From Leidyana gryllorum EB-2025a (taxonomy: Eukaryota; Apicomplexa): DNA of 64,000 nucleotides. A program made the position numbers and the translations under genes. The stretch is taken from positions 1-64,000 of the forward strand of contig JBLWGC010000143.1 of assembly GCA_048772705.1 (NCBI GenBank), in the 5' to 3' direction. Positions 38,013 through 48,643 of the stretch are shown here, piece after piece. How positions within the stretch are numbered: the first letter of the stretch is position 1; each line of letters starts with the position of its first letter. The notes under the pieces are model-generated. The model ran no database searches. It was not told the origin of the DNA and worked only from the letters and a program-made list of their open reading frames with translations.

Positions 38013-39676
38013 ATGGAACCCCCCAAAAACGTCGATGTGCCTGTTGAGGAAGGAGGCGAACTCAGCGAGAAGGCCCAGAAAAAGCTTGCTGCCAAGCAAG
38101 AGAAGGAGGCCAAGAAAGCTGAGAGAGCCGCTGCCTTGGCAGCCCAGCAACAGGCGGCCGCGGCTGCCCTGAACAAAGTCGTGTCTTCCATCGAAGAAGA
38201 CACTTATGGCTATCTCCCTCTCTGCCAATCCACCACTCGTACTCAGCGAGTGTGGCTTGGTGTAGGAGAGGTCAACGCCTCCCAAGTGGGCCAAAAAGTG
38301 TGGGTCCGCGGAAGAGTTCAGGATAGTCGCAACAAGGGCAGTCTGGGCTTCTTGGTGTTGCGTGAGAAGTTCAGCACTATTCAGGTCGTCATTGCCAACA
38401 ACAAGGACCTTCTCAAATTTGCCGCTTCGCTGCCCCTGGAGTCAATCGTTGACATCTACGGCGAAGTCGTTGACCCCGGCTGCGAGATTCACGGCGCTAC
38501 CCAGCCCGTCGAGCTCCACGCCGTCAAAGTTTTCTGTGTGTCGAAAGCATGTCAAGGTGAGTTGGTCCCCTTTAAGCCTTTCGGACAGCGCGTCCTGCAG
38601 AGTTGCCTTTCCAAATGAAGGACGCTAACCGTCCGGAAGCGGAAGAGTTGACCGAAGGAGCAGTCCGCGTTGCTCAGGACACTCGTTTGGATAACAGAGT
38701 GCTCGATTTGCGAACGGCCGCTATGCAAGCCATCTTGCGGGTTGCGTCGCAAACCTGCACCCTGTTCCGTGAAGCTCTGCTCAAAAGAGGTTTCACTGAA
38801 ATCCACACCCCGAAACTGATCGGAGGGACTTCGGAGGGTGGCACCAATGTGTTTAGACTCAAATATTTCGGCCGCGACGCCTGTATGGCTCAGAGTCCGC
38901 AGCTGCACAAGCAGATGTCCATTTGTGCCGACGTGGGCCGTGTGTTTGAAATAGGACCAGTATTCCGTGCCGAGAACAGTAACACACACAGGCATCTGTG
39001 TGAGTTCACGGGCATGGATTTCGAGATGGCTTTCAAGGAGCACTACTTTGAAGCACTCGAAGTCGCTGAGGGAATGTTCCTGGATATCTTCAAAGGTCTC
39101 GAGGAGCGTTGTGCCGCAGAGATTGCTTGTGTGCACAAGCAGTACCCCGCCGAGCCATTCAAGGCTGGGGATCCGTCCAAGCCAGTATTGAGGCTGGATT
39201 TTGCCGAAGGGTGCGCCATGCTGCGTGAGGCCAAAATTGGAGATGTCCCGGAGGACATCACGACCTTCGATATCAACACTGAGCAAGAGAAGGCTCTGGG
39301 TCGATTAATTCGCGAGAAGTATGACACTGACTTTTATTACATGATCAACTATCCCTTGGCTGTTCGGCCGTTCTACACCATGCCGGCACCTCAAGACCCC
39401 AAACTCTCCAATTCGTACGACTTCTTCATGAGAGGCGAGGAGATTGTGAGTGGCGCCCAGCGTATCCACGATCCCGTGATGCTCACTGAGAGAGCTAAGG
39501 CTTGTGGCATTGATGTCGAGACGCTTCGCGATTACATTGGCAGCTTCGAACTGGCAGCTCCCCCCCATGCTGGGGTTGGCGTAGGAATGGAACGAGTTGT
39601 TATGCTCTTCCTTGGCCTCCCTAACATTCGCAAGGTTTCCATGTTCCCTAGAGATCCGAAACGTCTTGCTCCCTGA
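38013..39676 (+). CDS. DARS1: Cytosolic aspartyl-tRNA synthetase
   Basis: Charges tRNA-Asp with aspartate in the cytosol. Two exons (38013-38556 and 38601-39676; 44-base intron) give 539 residues, near the usual eukaryotic length. The N-terminus is a Lys/Ala/Glu-rich charged extension of about 45 residues as in eukaryotic enzymes. It is followed by an OB-fold anticodon-binding domain ([11 protein letters not shown]...) and the class II catalytic core. Visible core elements are QSPQLHKQ, motif 2 [17 protein letters not shown], and motif 3 [18 protein letters not shown] with the FPRDPKRL ending diagnostic of the Asp enzyme. A T-rich tract ending in CAG at 37991 lies 21 bases before the ATG. The ABC transporter starts 39 bases after the stop. 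Confidence 0.96.
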
Positions 39677-39698
39677 TATTTTTTCCTTGGCGCACTAG
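39677..39698 (+). promoter_or_regulatory. Probable trans-splice acceptor of the ABC transporter gene
   Basis: The 39-base gap after the AspRS stop begins with a T-rich tract and reaches TAG at 39698, 17 bases before the ABC start codon. No room exists for a conventional promoter. Confidence 0.45.
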
Positions 39699-39715
39699 TG
39701 GTGCAGCACCTGGTC

Positions 39716-42700
39716 ATGTATAACGGTTTAAGTCCTCCAGGTTCCAGCCAAAAAGTACTATGTCTCTTCGCCTTCGCGACATTGGGTGATCGCTTGGCCA
39801 TTGCCTTTGCTTCTTTGCTTTTAATCATTCAAGGGGCAATTGGGGTGGGTTGCTACTCCACAAACACACATCTCACTGCAGCCACTCAATCTCGTCGTCC
39901 TGGGACGGGCTGTGTCGGCCATTGGTGCCAATGATCTCGGCAGATCATTCGATTTGATCATTTATTATTATGCAGTTTTGGCAGCTATCGGCTTTGTCTC
40001 TGGCGGACTTGCCAGTTTGATCTTTGAATGGACAGCCGAACGACAGATACGAAACTGCAAGAGATGCTATCACGAAGCTCTCTTGCGCCAGAGTATGGAG
40101 TTCTACGATCAGGTCGATGTAGGCACTCTAGCAGCCAACTTGGAACAGACTTGCCTTCGGATACGTGATGGTATAGGAATCAAGCTCGGCATGTCTTTCC
40201 ACTGTCTCTCGAACTTCTTCGTGGGCTATGGTATCGCACTCGCGCTCATCTGGCGCTTAGCTCTCGTCATGAGTGCCACTGCGCCCCTCACCGTCGCTGC
40301 CTTGTGTGCTTTCCATTATATCATGCAGCACTACAATGAGAAAGGGAACGAACACATCAAACACGCCGGTGCGGTTGTCGAAGAGGCTGTTCCCTCTGCC
40401 CGAACCATTGCGGCTTTCAGTCTGGAAGAGCGATTCTGCAATCTGTTCAACGAGCGCATCGGCAAAGCTGAAGCCATCGACATCAAAGCTAACACTCTGC
40501 TCTCCATAACAGGCGCTATGGTGAATGCCTGTCCCTACATTAGCTATGCCATTGGGCTGCTGTACGGCTCACATTTCGTCCGAAACGCCTATATCGAATC
40601 CGATGGACAAGACTCAGCCACAGGCGGATATGTTATGACAACATTCTCATGTGTCCTCAGTGCCACACAGGCCCTGGGCACCCTGCTGCCCTACTTGGGA
40701 GGTGTTGCTCGAGCCATTGATTCAATTAGACAGATTTTGGACCTTTCAGCCACTCCGTCCAAAATTAACCCTTTTGATGAGTCTGGAGAGGTGAGTGAGA
40801 GAGACACACGCGTGAAAGTTTTAACGGGTCGCTGTGCAGAGGAGAGACGAGCCGCTGACAGGCCACATCAAGTTTATTGATGTCAGATTTTCGTACCCCT
40901 CGAGGCCCGACAAGGCCGTCTATCAGGCCGTCAACTTTGAGATTCTCCCTGGAGAGACTGTGGCACTGGTTGGCCCGTCTGGATGCGGCAAGAGCACCGC
41001 TTTGCAGCTGATCGAAAGGTTCTACGACCCAACGTCGGGTTCGGTTGAGATCGACGGGCTGGACAGCCGTCGGTACTCCTTGCCGTGGCTACGAAAGCAG
41101 ATTGCGCTCGTCTCCCAGGAGCCCAGACTGTTTTGCGATACCGTCGAGAACAATATTCTGTATGGGTACAATGGAGACCGCTCGGAGGTGACCCGAGAGC
41201 GCGTTATCCAAGTGGCCAAACAGGCCAATGCGCACGACTTTATATCTGCTCTGCCTCACGGTTACGAGACTAACGTGGGACTCGGCGGTGGCCTCTTGAG
41301 CGGTGGGCAGAAACAGAGAGTGTCGATCGCGCGAGCGATTCTGCGTGACCCCTCGATTCTGATCCTGGATGAAGCCACGAGTGCTCTGGACAACGAGTCG
41401 GAAAAGATTGTTCAGAAGGCTCTGGATCAGTTGATTGCCGCCAAACCCAGAACCACTCTGATTATAGCCCATCGATTGAGTACCATTATGGCAGCCAATA
41501 AGATTATTGTGTTTGACAACCCGGATGGAGAGGGAAGTCGGGTTGTGGAATGCGGGTCACATGCCGAGTTGCTCAAAATAGAGGATGGAATATACCGAGC
41601 GTTGGTCGAAGCTCAAACAATCACAACCAGTGGTACAGCGGAGCAGAAGAACGAGCTGCAGAGCGAGCTCGATAAAGCCTTGGCGGTCGATGCCTTTGCA
41701 GTCGAACATTCTCTGAGTCCTGCACCGTCTCTCAGGCTAAGCTCCACAGTCGGGCGCATTTTGCCTACGCTATCGGGCCAACAGCAACAGTCAATATGTA
41801 AGTTTTGCCCACACAACTCCCCGCCGACACACCATTGATGTTTCTCTCAACAGGGGAGCGTACGGGACTGGACTTCTCTCCAGGCGCTCCTACTCCTCAG
41901 TCACCCAATTTGGTGCCCAAGTCGTCCAATCAGCTGCAGATCGGAGGCAGTCAGACATTCGGCAGCAAAGCGTTCAATACGAGTGCCAATGACCTCTTAG
42001 CCATCCCGCCTATGCCGTCGGTGAATTACTCCGAGAAGCAGGATGCCCATCCGGTGTCAGCCAAGCCGATGCTCAGAGACACGCAGTTTGAGGTCCTGCA
42101 TAGCAAAAAGATCAGACGGTTGTACGGTGAAATGAAGAAGGATTGGGCCCTTATGGTACTCGGGAGTATCGGAGCGGTTGGATGTGGCGTCATGTACCCC
42201 GTCATGTCCGTTCTGACGGCTTGGATTATGAATATGTTTTACACCACCGATCCCGATCTGAGTGTGGAAGAGAACGCGAGCAAAATAGTCACAGATGCAG
42301 CCAAAGCCTGCGGTATCATGTTTGGGGTGGCTGCGGCCGGTGGTCTCTGTATCTTCCTTCAGTGGGAGGGGTGGGGCAGAGCTGGCGAACACATTGTTTA
42401 CAATCTGAGACGCCGAGTGTTCCACACTGTTATGTATCAGGACATGGAGTTCTTTGATGACCCCCTCAACAACACAGGCCGCATCTCTTCAATCATCACT
42501 GCAGACTGTGGGCTGACTCGCGGTGTAACGGGTGCCAATGGAGCTCTCATTTGTCAAAGCATCGCCACCCTCGTTGTGGCTATGACATTCGCATTCATCG
42601 GACACCCCGCATTGGCAGCTGTTTGCTGCTCCACATACTTCCTTCTGATACCAGCGATATATCTCCAGATGACTTTCACCAAAGCCGTTCGGAGCAGCTT

Positions 42701-44153
42701 GGCCAATGGCACACTCGTCCAAGATGTAAGTGATCTCAAACAAAGTGTCATCACCCCTAAACTTCCGCCACCATCAGACTCCAGAGTTTCACATGAACGA
42801 AACGCTCACAAACCTCCGTACAATCGCCGCATACGGATTACAGCAGGTGAGGGCGGCCGTGCGGCACACACTGACTCTCTTTTTTAGGATATGATGCACC
42901 ACTATGACGACGCTTTGGCTGTGGAGCTCCGCCGAGGTCGACAGAATGCAATGATTATCGGTCTAACGACCGGATTCGTTGCGGCTCTGATGTCGGCCGC
43001 GAATTGTCTGTCCTTTTTGTACGCGGGTCATCTGCTGCGACGGGAAGATAATGAGTTGGACCTCCAGACCACGCTGCAGGTCATATTCGTAGCTATGACG
43101 GCAGGCGCACGGATAGGCAATAGCTCAGTGTACGCCACTGATATCCGAAAAGCAAAAGCTGCAGTCGTCAATATCTATTTGATCCTCGAACGCGAACCCC
43201 TTCAAGACGTCAGAGATCCCCATGGCTTCAAGAATTCGATCTCCGGTGCTGCGGATTTCCGGTCTCTCGTATTCAGATATCCACACCGCCCAAACAATCC
43301 GGTGAGTTCTCCGCTTCGACCTCACATAGAATGTCCTTAGGTACTCGGCAATGTCTCCTTCGAGGTCAAATCGGGAGAGACGGTCGCCTTGGTGGGAGCT
43401 TCTGGGAGCGGCAAGTCTACCATTATTGAGCTGTTGGAGCGTTTTTACGACCTTCGTGCCTCATCGGAGATGCGGCTGAAGGTTAGAGACGCCAATCAGA
43501 CGGCGGCTTTGGACACGGAAGCCAGAGCGCCCTCCAAAGCTCTCTCAGCAGTCGACTTTTTCGGGGGAGAAATCATTCTGGATGGCCGCAGCGTTGAGGC
43601 ATACAACCTGAAACATCTCAGAAGTCAGATAGGCCTCGTTGGACAGGAACCAGTCCTCTTCGATATGACGATTGCAGAAAACATTGGTGCGGGGCGTCAC
43701 GGAGCGACTGACAGCGACATTATTGAAGCTGCCAAAAAGGCTCACGCTCACGAATTCATCATGGCTCAGCCATCAGGGTACAACACAAAGGTGGGCAGGG
43801 GTGGAGGCCACATGTCGGGAGGCCAAAAGCAACGGTTGGCCATCGCCCGAGCATTGATACGTCAACCACGACTCCTTTTGTTGGACGAAGCCACTTCCGC
43901 TTTGGATCCTGAGAGCGAGCGTCAAGTCCAAAAGACGATTGACGACGTTCTCGCGTCGGAACAGCAAACGACTGCCATTATGATCGCACATCGTCTCAGC
44001 ACAGTACGCAACGCCAACAAAATTGTCGTCTTCGCCCCCCGACCAGGTTCCGGATCCGTCATTGTCGAGACCGGTACACACGAGGAGCTCATGAGCCGAC
44101 CAAACGGAGTATATCGCAACTTGGTCGAACTTTCCACTCAGCAAGTTCGGTGA
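39716..44153 (+). CDS. Full-length ABCB/MDR-type ABC transporter
   Basis: Seven exons (39716-39844, 39882-40790, 40840-41797, 41854-42725, 42787-42846, 42888-43301, 43341-44153) join in frame to 1384 residues, arranged membrane-ATPase-membrane-ATPase as in P-glycoprotein exporters. First ATPase: Walker A GPSGCGKST, signature LSGGQKQR, Walker [14 protein letters not shown]-loop IIAHRLST. Second: [37 protein letters not shown]. Both sites look catalytically complete. The second ATPase carries about 45 extra residues between Walker A and the Q-loop. The linker is Ser/Pro-rich. The exon 5 boundaries rest on a weaker acceptor. Likely exports hydrophobic compounds or lipids; substrate not predictable. 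Confidence 0.94.
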
Positions 44154-44177
44154 CACAACTGGTCCTCCTTTAAGTGC

Positions 44178-46211
44178 TCAGTGCATCACTCCCGCAATAA
44201 TACCCACTAACGATGTAACACCCAGCAGCGATGTAAAACCGATACCCCAATTCAGCAAAGCGCCGCTCTCCGACCCAGTGCCATCAACGCCGGGAGTGCT
44301 CCAACTTGGATAAGTACTCCCGTCAGGACCAGTGATGACCCCGCCTCCGCCAGGAGCCGTGGTGCCTCCCACTCCAGCGGTGGTCGAACCGGAATCTGGA
44401 AAGTCTGTCTCCACAGGCCTCTTGCTCGCCTGACTTACCGATAGGATAGGTTACACCAGTTCCAGCTGGGGCGTCGGTGGGATTCACTTGTGTAGATCCC
44501 TCTCCATTTGACAAGCTTCCGCTGCCCCCAGGATTACTGGTTCCAAGGTTCACGCCGATGTCGCCATAAGGGCAGTTGTTGGCTGCGTCTTGCTGTGTCA
44601 AGGGACATGGGAAGTTCGTCCATTGAGGCTGAAGAGGGCTTGACGCTACACAGGCAACCGAAGACTCACCACAGTATAATTCGAGGTCGCACCCAGGTGA
44701 CCAGCAGGATTCACCTGCATAGACCTACCGTACCAACCATCCAAAGCACCCTTGATGAGTTCGCCTGCGGACTCGCGACTGCGTTGACTACCGAAATCAG
44801 AAGCAGCCCATACGATACCGCCACCCATCCCGTACTTTTTGGCATATGCCATCTTCTCCTTCCAAGCGCGGTCAGACTCCCAGCTGACGAACACGTTTCT
44901 TTCGCCCGCACGTTTCGGGTTTGTGTTGCAGTAAAGGGTGTCAGTCTTGGTCTGATCATCCCAGGTGTGCTCACAGGCTGGCAGCCAGTTGGCGTAGATA
45001 TCCCAAATTGACACGTTGCCGGGCTCAAGTGTCCCTTGGCCATTGTGATTGGATGTGACAGTCGACGTCTGCCACATTCCCTTGGGCGACGACCCTTTTG
45101 AGGTGGCTGGGATACCCTGCCAGACCTTCCCGTACGTAGCCAAACCCATAATGAGTTTGTTGGGATACTTGCACCGATTGAGGACGGCTTGCACGGAGTG
45201 ATCGATGTTATAATTGTCGGTTTCACCGCCGGAGTCAGTGGAACCGTACAGAGGTGCGAGGGGACTGGCGTAGTTGAGCCAGGTGCCAAAGAAATCGTAA
45301 GTCATCAGATTGATCCAATCCATTGTACGATCTTCACACATCCATTCGATGGGAGTCGGGTCGGGATACTTTGAGGTCCCACCCGCCAATAGATCGGGAT
45401 TCATACCAATGGCCATCGTGTTATACATTCGGCGTCCCAACTCTTTCTCCAACTTGTCGAGTGCGGTTCGCATATCCGCCAAGAAGCTCTTGAAGACCTC
45501 CCAGTCGCCGCGCTGGGATTTGTTGGCTGTCGTTCTACACACCTCCTCCCCTTGACAACCGCAGGGCTCGGCACAGCCGGGGTACTCCCAATCGAAATCG
45601 ACACCGTCCATACCGTAAGCGCGGATAGTATCGATGATACTATTAATGTAAGCCCCGCGGTTCGCTGGTTGAACGCATTTCCTGTGGTTCAGTGAAAGTT
45701 GAGTAGGCGTCTGGCCGATGTGTGGCACTTACATCATAGAATGACTGCGTGACCAGCCGCCCAGAGACATCAACAGCTGTTCGCAATTCTGTGTCACTCG
45801 CCTCACATGATTGACTCACAATAAAATCGGTCCCGTAGCGTTTCTTGAGGGTGATATATCCTCCCATAACGCCATTGAAAGTGTACCACTCGCCCCCCCA
45901 AAGTGGATCTTGCTTCTCCATGTCTCCCCAGGTGTCCAGCGTTCGCAGTCTGCAGTCGCCCTCGTCAGCCATCAAGAAAGCGTGATTGACAATGAGACGG
46001 CGGAATTGGGGGTCGCGTTGGAAGATTCCGCGATCCATATCGCTCACGTAGTAATCCCTCTCGTGTACCGCCCACTGGACCGACTTCAGAAAGGACAGCA
46101 GTCATCACCTACGTTCTCAAAGTAGAAGACCATATCGGGACCGTTAGGATCCAGCGCCTCTATTGCGGGCAATGCCGCCAAGAAAGTCAGAAAGTTGCCA
46201 ATACCCTTCAT
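44178..46211 (-). CDS. GPI-type GH18 chitinase A
   Basis: Six exons (46113-46211, 45820-46074, 45733-45776, 44670-45681, 44439-44628, 44178-44395) join in frame to 605 residues. It has a signal peptide (MKGIGNFLTFLAALPAIEA); glycosidase family 18 elements SLGGW (exon 3) and DGVDFDWE with the catalytic Glu (exon 4); and late-barrel GGGIVWAASDFG. A Cys-containing module (FPCPLT...ANNCP) follows, then a Gly/Ser/Thr-rich stalk and a hydrophobic C-terminus typical of GPI signals. Expected to hydrolyse chitin or related beta-1,4-GlcNAc polymers at the cell surface. The ABC transporter ends 24 bases away, tail to tail. The 3' part lies in the inverted repeat, the 5' part outside the sequenced mirror. 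Confidence 0.92.
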
Positions 46212-46215
46212 GTTG

Positions 46216-46223
46216 CTGCACGT
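46216..46223 (-). promoter_or_regulatory. Conserved ACGTGCAG before the chitinase A start
   Basis: On the minus strand ACGTGCAG is followed by exactly four bases and the ATG. The same eight bases at the same distance precede chitinases B (48347-48354), C (50489-50496) and D (52682-52689), while flanking bases vary. The terminal CAG suggests a splice acceptor placed almost on the start codon. Confidence 0.55.
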
Positions 46224-46452
46224 TCCACAGTGTGGGGTGGGCGGGTTAGCCTCAGCTTCACTTTGCTGCTGTGACTTGCCACAATCTGCCCGGACTGCTG
46301 TCCCATAATGCCCACAGAGGTATACCTGGAAGGCGGTGAAATAAGACACTAATATTACACTTGGCGGGGAAACTCGAGTAATCACTGCTTCTACAGATAC
46401 ATTCGGTTTGAGTGTCTCGTTGGACTGGAATATCCAGCCGCCAACTTCGCAC

Positions 46453-48342
46453 TTAGAGGACATAGGCAACGATGAAAGTAAACACGCTCGCCACGCTGAA
46501 GAGCAGACTGGCTGTGGCACCGCTCGGCTTTCCAATATCGTTCCCACCACTCCACTGTCCACTACCCGTTCCAACAGGGGCCGACGTAGGATCGACTTGG
46601 GTTGACGAACTGCCATTCGACAGACTTCCGCTTCCACCCGAGTTGCTATTACCAGTGTTGACCGATGTGTCTCCCAGTGGACAGTTGTTGGCACTGTTCT
46701 CCTGCGAGAGGGGGCAGGGGAATCCGCTCCATTGGGGCTGCGAGATGCACAAATCACCGATACTGTTTTGTTAGTACTCACCACTTCCGCAGCTGGCGTG
46801 GCTCCCAGGTGTCCTGCAGGATTGAGTTTGACAGAACCGCCAAACCAACCATCCAAGGCGCCTTGCAACAGCTCTCCGGCGGATTCGCGCTTGCGAGCAC
46901 TTCCAAAGTCAGAAGCAGCCCAAACGATACCGCCGCCCATCCCATGCTGTCTCGCATATGCCATCTTCTCCTTCCAAGCGCGGTCGGATTCCCAGCTGAC
47001 AAACACGTTTGTCTGACTGCTCTGTTTGGGGTTGGTGGCGCAATAAAGAGTGTCGGTCTTTGTCTGATCGTCCCAGAAGTGTTCACAGTTGGGAAGCCAG
47101 TTGGCGTAGATATCCCAGATCGATACGTTACCGGGCTCGAGGGTCCCTTGACCATTATGGTTCCACCCAGCAGTCGAGGTCTGCCACATTCCTTTCGGTG
47201 AAGAACCGACCGAGGTGCCGGGTATGCCGGCCCACACTTTCCCGTACGTAGCCAGACCCATAATGAGTTTGTTGGGATACTTGCACCGTTTGAGGACGGC
47301 TTGGACGGAGTGATCGATGTTATAATTGTCGGTTTCACCGCCGGAATCAGTGGAACCGTACAGAGGCGCGAGGGGACTGGCGTAGTTGAGCCAGGTACCG
47401 AAGAAATCGTAAGTCATCAGATTGATCCAATCCATCGTACGGTCTTCACACATCCATTCGATGGGAGTCGGGTCGGGATACTTGGCGGTTCCACCAGACA
47501 GCAGATCGGGGTTCATACCAATGGCCATCGTGTTATACATTCGACGTCCCAACTCTGCCTCCAATTTGTCAAGAGCGACCCTCATGTCAGCCAGGAAGCC
47601 CTTGAACACCTCCCAATCACCGACCTGCGATTTGTTGGACGTGGAAGTGCACACCTCCTCGCCTTGACAACCGCAGGGCTCAGCACAGCCGGGGTACTCC
47701 CAATCGAAATCGACACCGTCCATACCGTAAGCGCGAATAACGTCAACGATACTCTGAATATAAGTGGCGCGGTTCGCTGGCTGGACGCACTTCCTGTTAA
47801 AGTTGCCACGAAATGAACGAATGATCTCCCGAACATCAAACACTCGTACACTTACATCATTGAATGACTACGGGACCATCCGCCCAGAGACATCAGAAGC
47901 TATTGAGGGGCAATTTCGGATATCAGATGATCAACAGTCTCAACTCACAATGAAGTCTGTGCCATAGCGCTTCTTCAAGGTCAGATAGCCTCCCAAAACA
48001 CCGTTGAAGGTATCCCAGGCACCGCCCCAGCTGATATCTGTCTTTTCCATGTCAGCCCAGGAGTCGAGTGTGCGCAGTTTGCAGTCGCCCTCATCGGCCA
48101 TAAAGAAGGCGTGATTGATGATCAGACGGCGGAAGGGAGGATCGCGTTGAAAGATACCTCGATCCAGATCGCTTACATAGTAGTCACGCTCATACACCGC
48201 CCACTGGAATCACCGCATGTGACACTCGAGCAGATCTACTCACGTTCTCGTAGTAAAAGACCATATCGGGACCGTTTGGATCCAGGGCGTAGCCACCTTG
48301 AAGTGGCGCGCATAGCGCTAAAAGTGCACTGAAAGCCTTCAT
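46453..48342 (-). CDS. GPI-type GH18 chitinase B
   Basis: Second tandem chitinase. Start ATG 48342 with signal peptide MKAFSALLALCAPLQGGYA, then the same exon plan as A. SLGGW and DGVDFDWE are present, as is GGGIVWAASDFGSARKR. After the catalytic exon an intron (gtgagt...cgcag) leads to a tail exon with FPCPLSQENSANNCP, a short Gly/Ser/Thr stalk and a hydrophobic end (FSVASVFTFIVAYVL), stop 46453-46455, read as a GPI signal. The stretch around the third intron (about 47690-47940) is almost identical to chitinase D, not to its neighbour A. The catalytic frame happens to stay open past its splice site down to 46086; that extension is not protein. Confidence 0.9.
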
Positions 48343-48643
48343 GACACTGCACGTCACTTTAGTGTGGGGTGGAAACCGATGAATCGTCCTTCATGGACGG
48401 AAGCACAGAGAAGAACCCCAATAATCGATCGGCCAAGTGCAGATTGTTGCTGCCATATAGCTTTTGCGTCAATAGTCGCTTTTGAGACACGGGCCATCGA
48501 TGCTGTATGCTTGGTGGCCCCTGGAAGTTTTGCCTTCCCAGTCAAGCCCGTTTTACAAGTGGACAGCTTCATCGAGATCAAGACACACACTTGAATATGG
48601 TGTGGTTGTTTTGAAGTGCTTATATCTCTTGTCGTTAAGCCGT
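48343..48643 (-). other. Chitinase B-C intergenic region
   Basis: About 300 bases between the stop of C and the start of B. The only notable element is the ACGTGCAG block on the minus strand directly before the B start (48347-48354). No convincing coding or RNA gene is seen. Confidence 0.6.

Larger units (their letters stand above)
22757..45434 (-). repeat. Right arm of the inverted repeat
   Basis: Reverse complement of bases 1-22619, about 59 bases longer in total. Every gene here splices into an uninterrupted frame with standard domain motifs, unlike the mirror copies. Similarity at 45434 ends only because the left arm leaves the window; chitinase A simply continues to the right, so the repeat may be longer than seen. 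Confidence 0.95.

Noticed and set aside
1-45434. Inverted-repeat mobile element such as a giant transposon or Maverick
   Set aside because: The shared genes are ordinary housekeeping and signalling genes. No transposase, integrase, polymerase or target-site duplication was seen, and the outer end is not in view.
45740-45790. Frame reading DVSGRLVTQS as part of the chitinases
   Set aside because: The alternate frame gives SLGGWSRSHSM, the standard GH18 strand motif, and joins both neighbours by consensus introns.
46086-47843. A 585-residue open frame covering chitinase B and continuing past it
   Set aside because: The first part is the catalytic exon of B. After the conserved HLGAT sequence the frame runs through the intron and out-of-frame tail exon. 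The spliced product with FPCPL and the GPI-type end is better supported.
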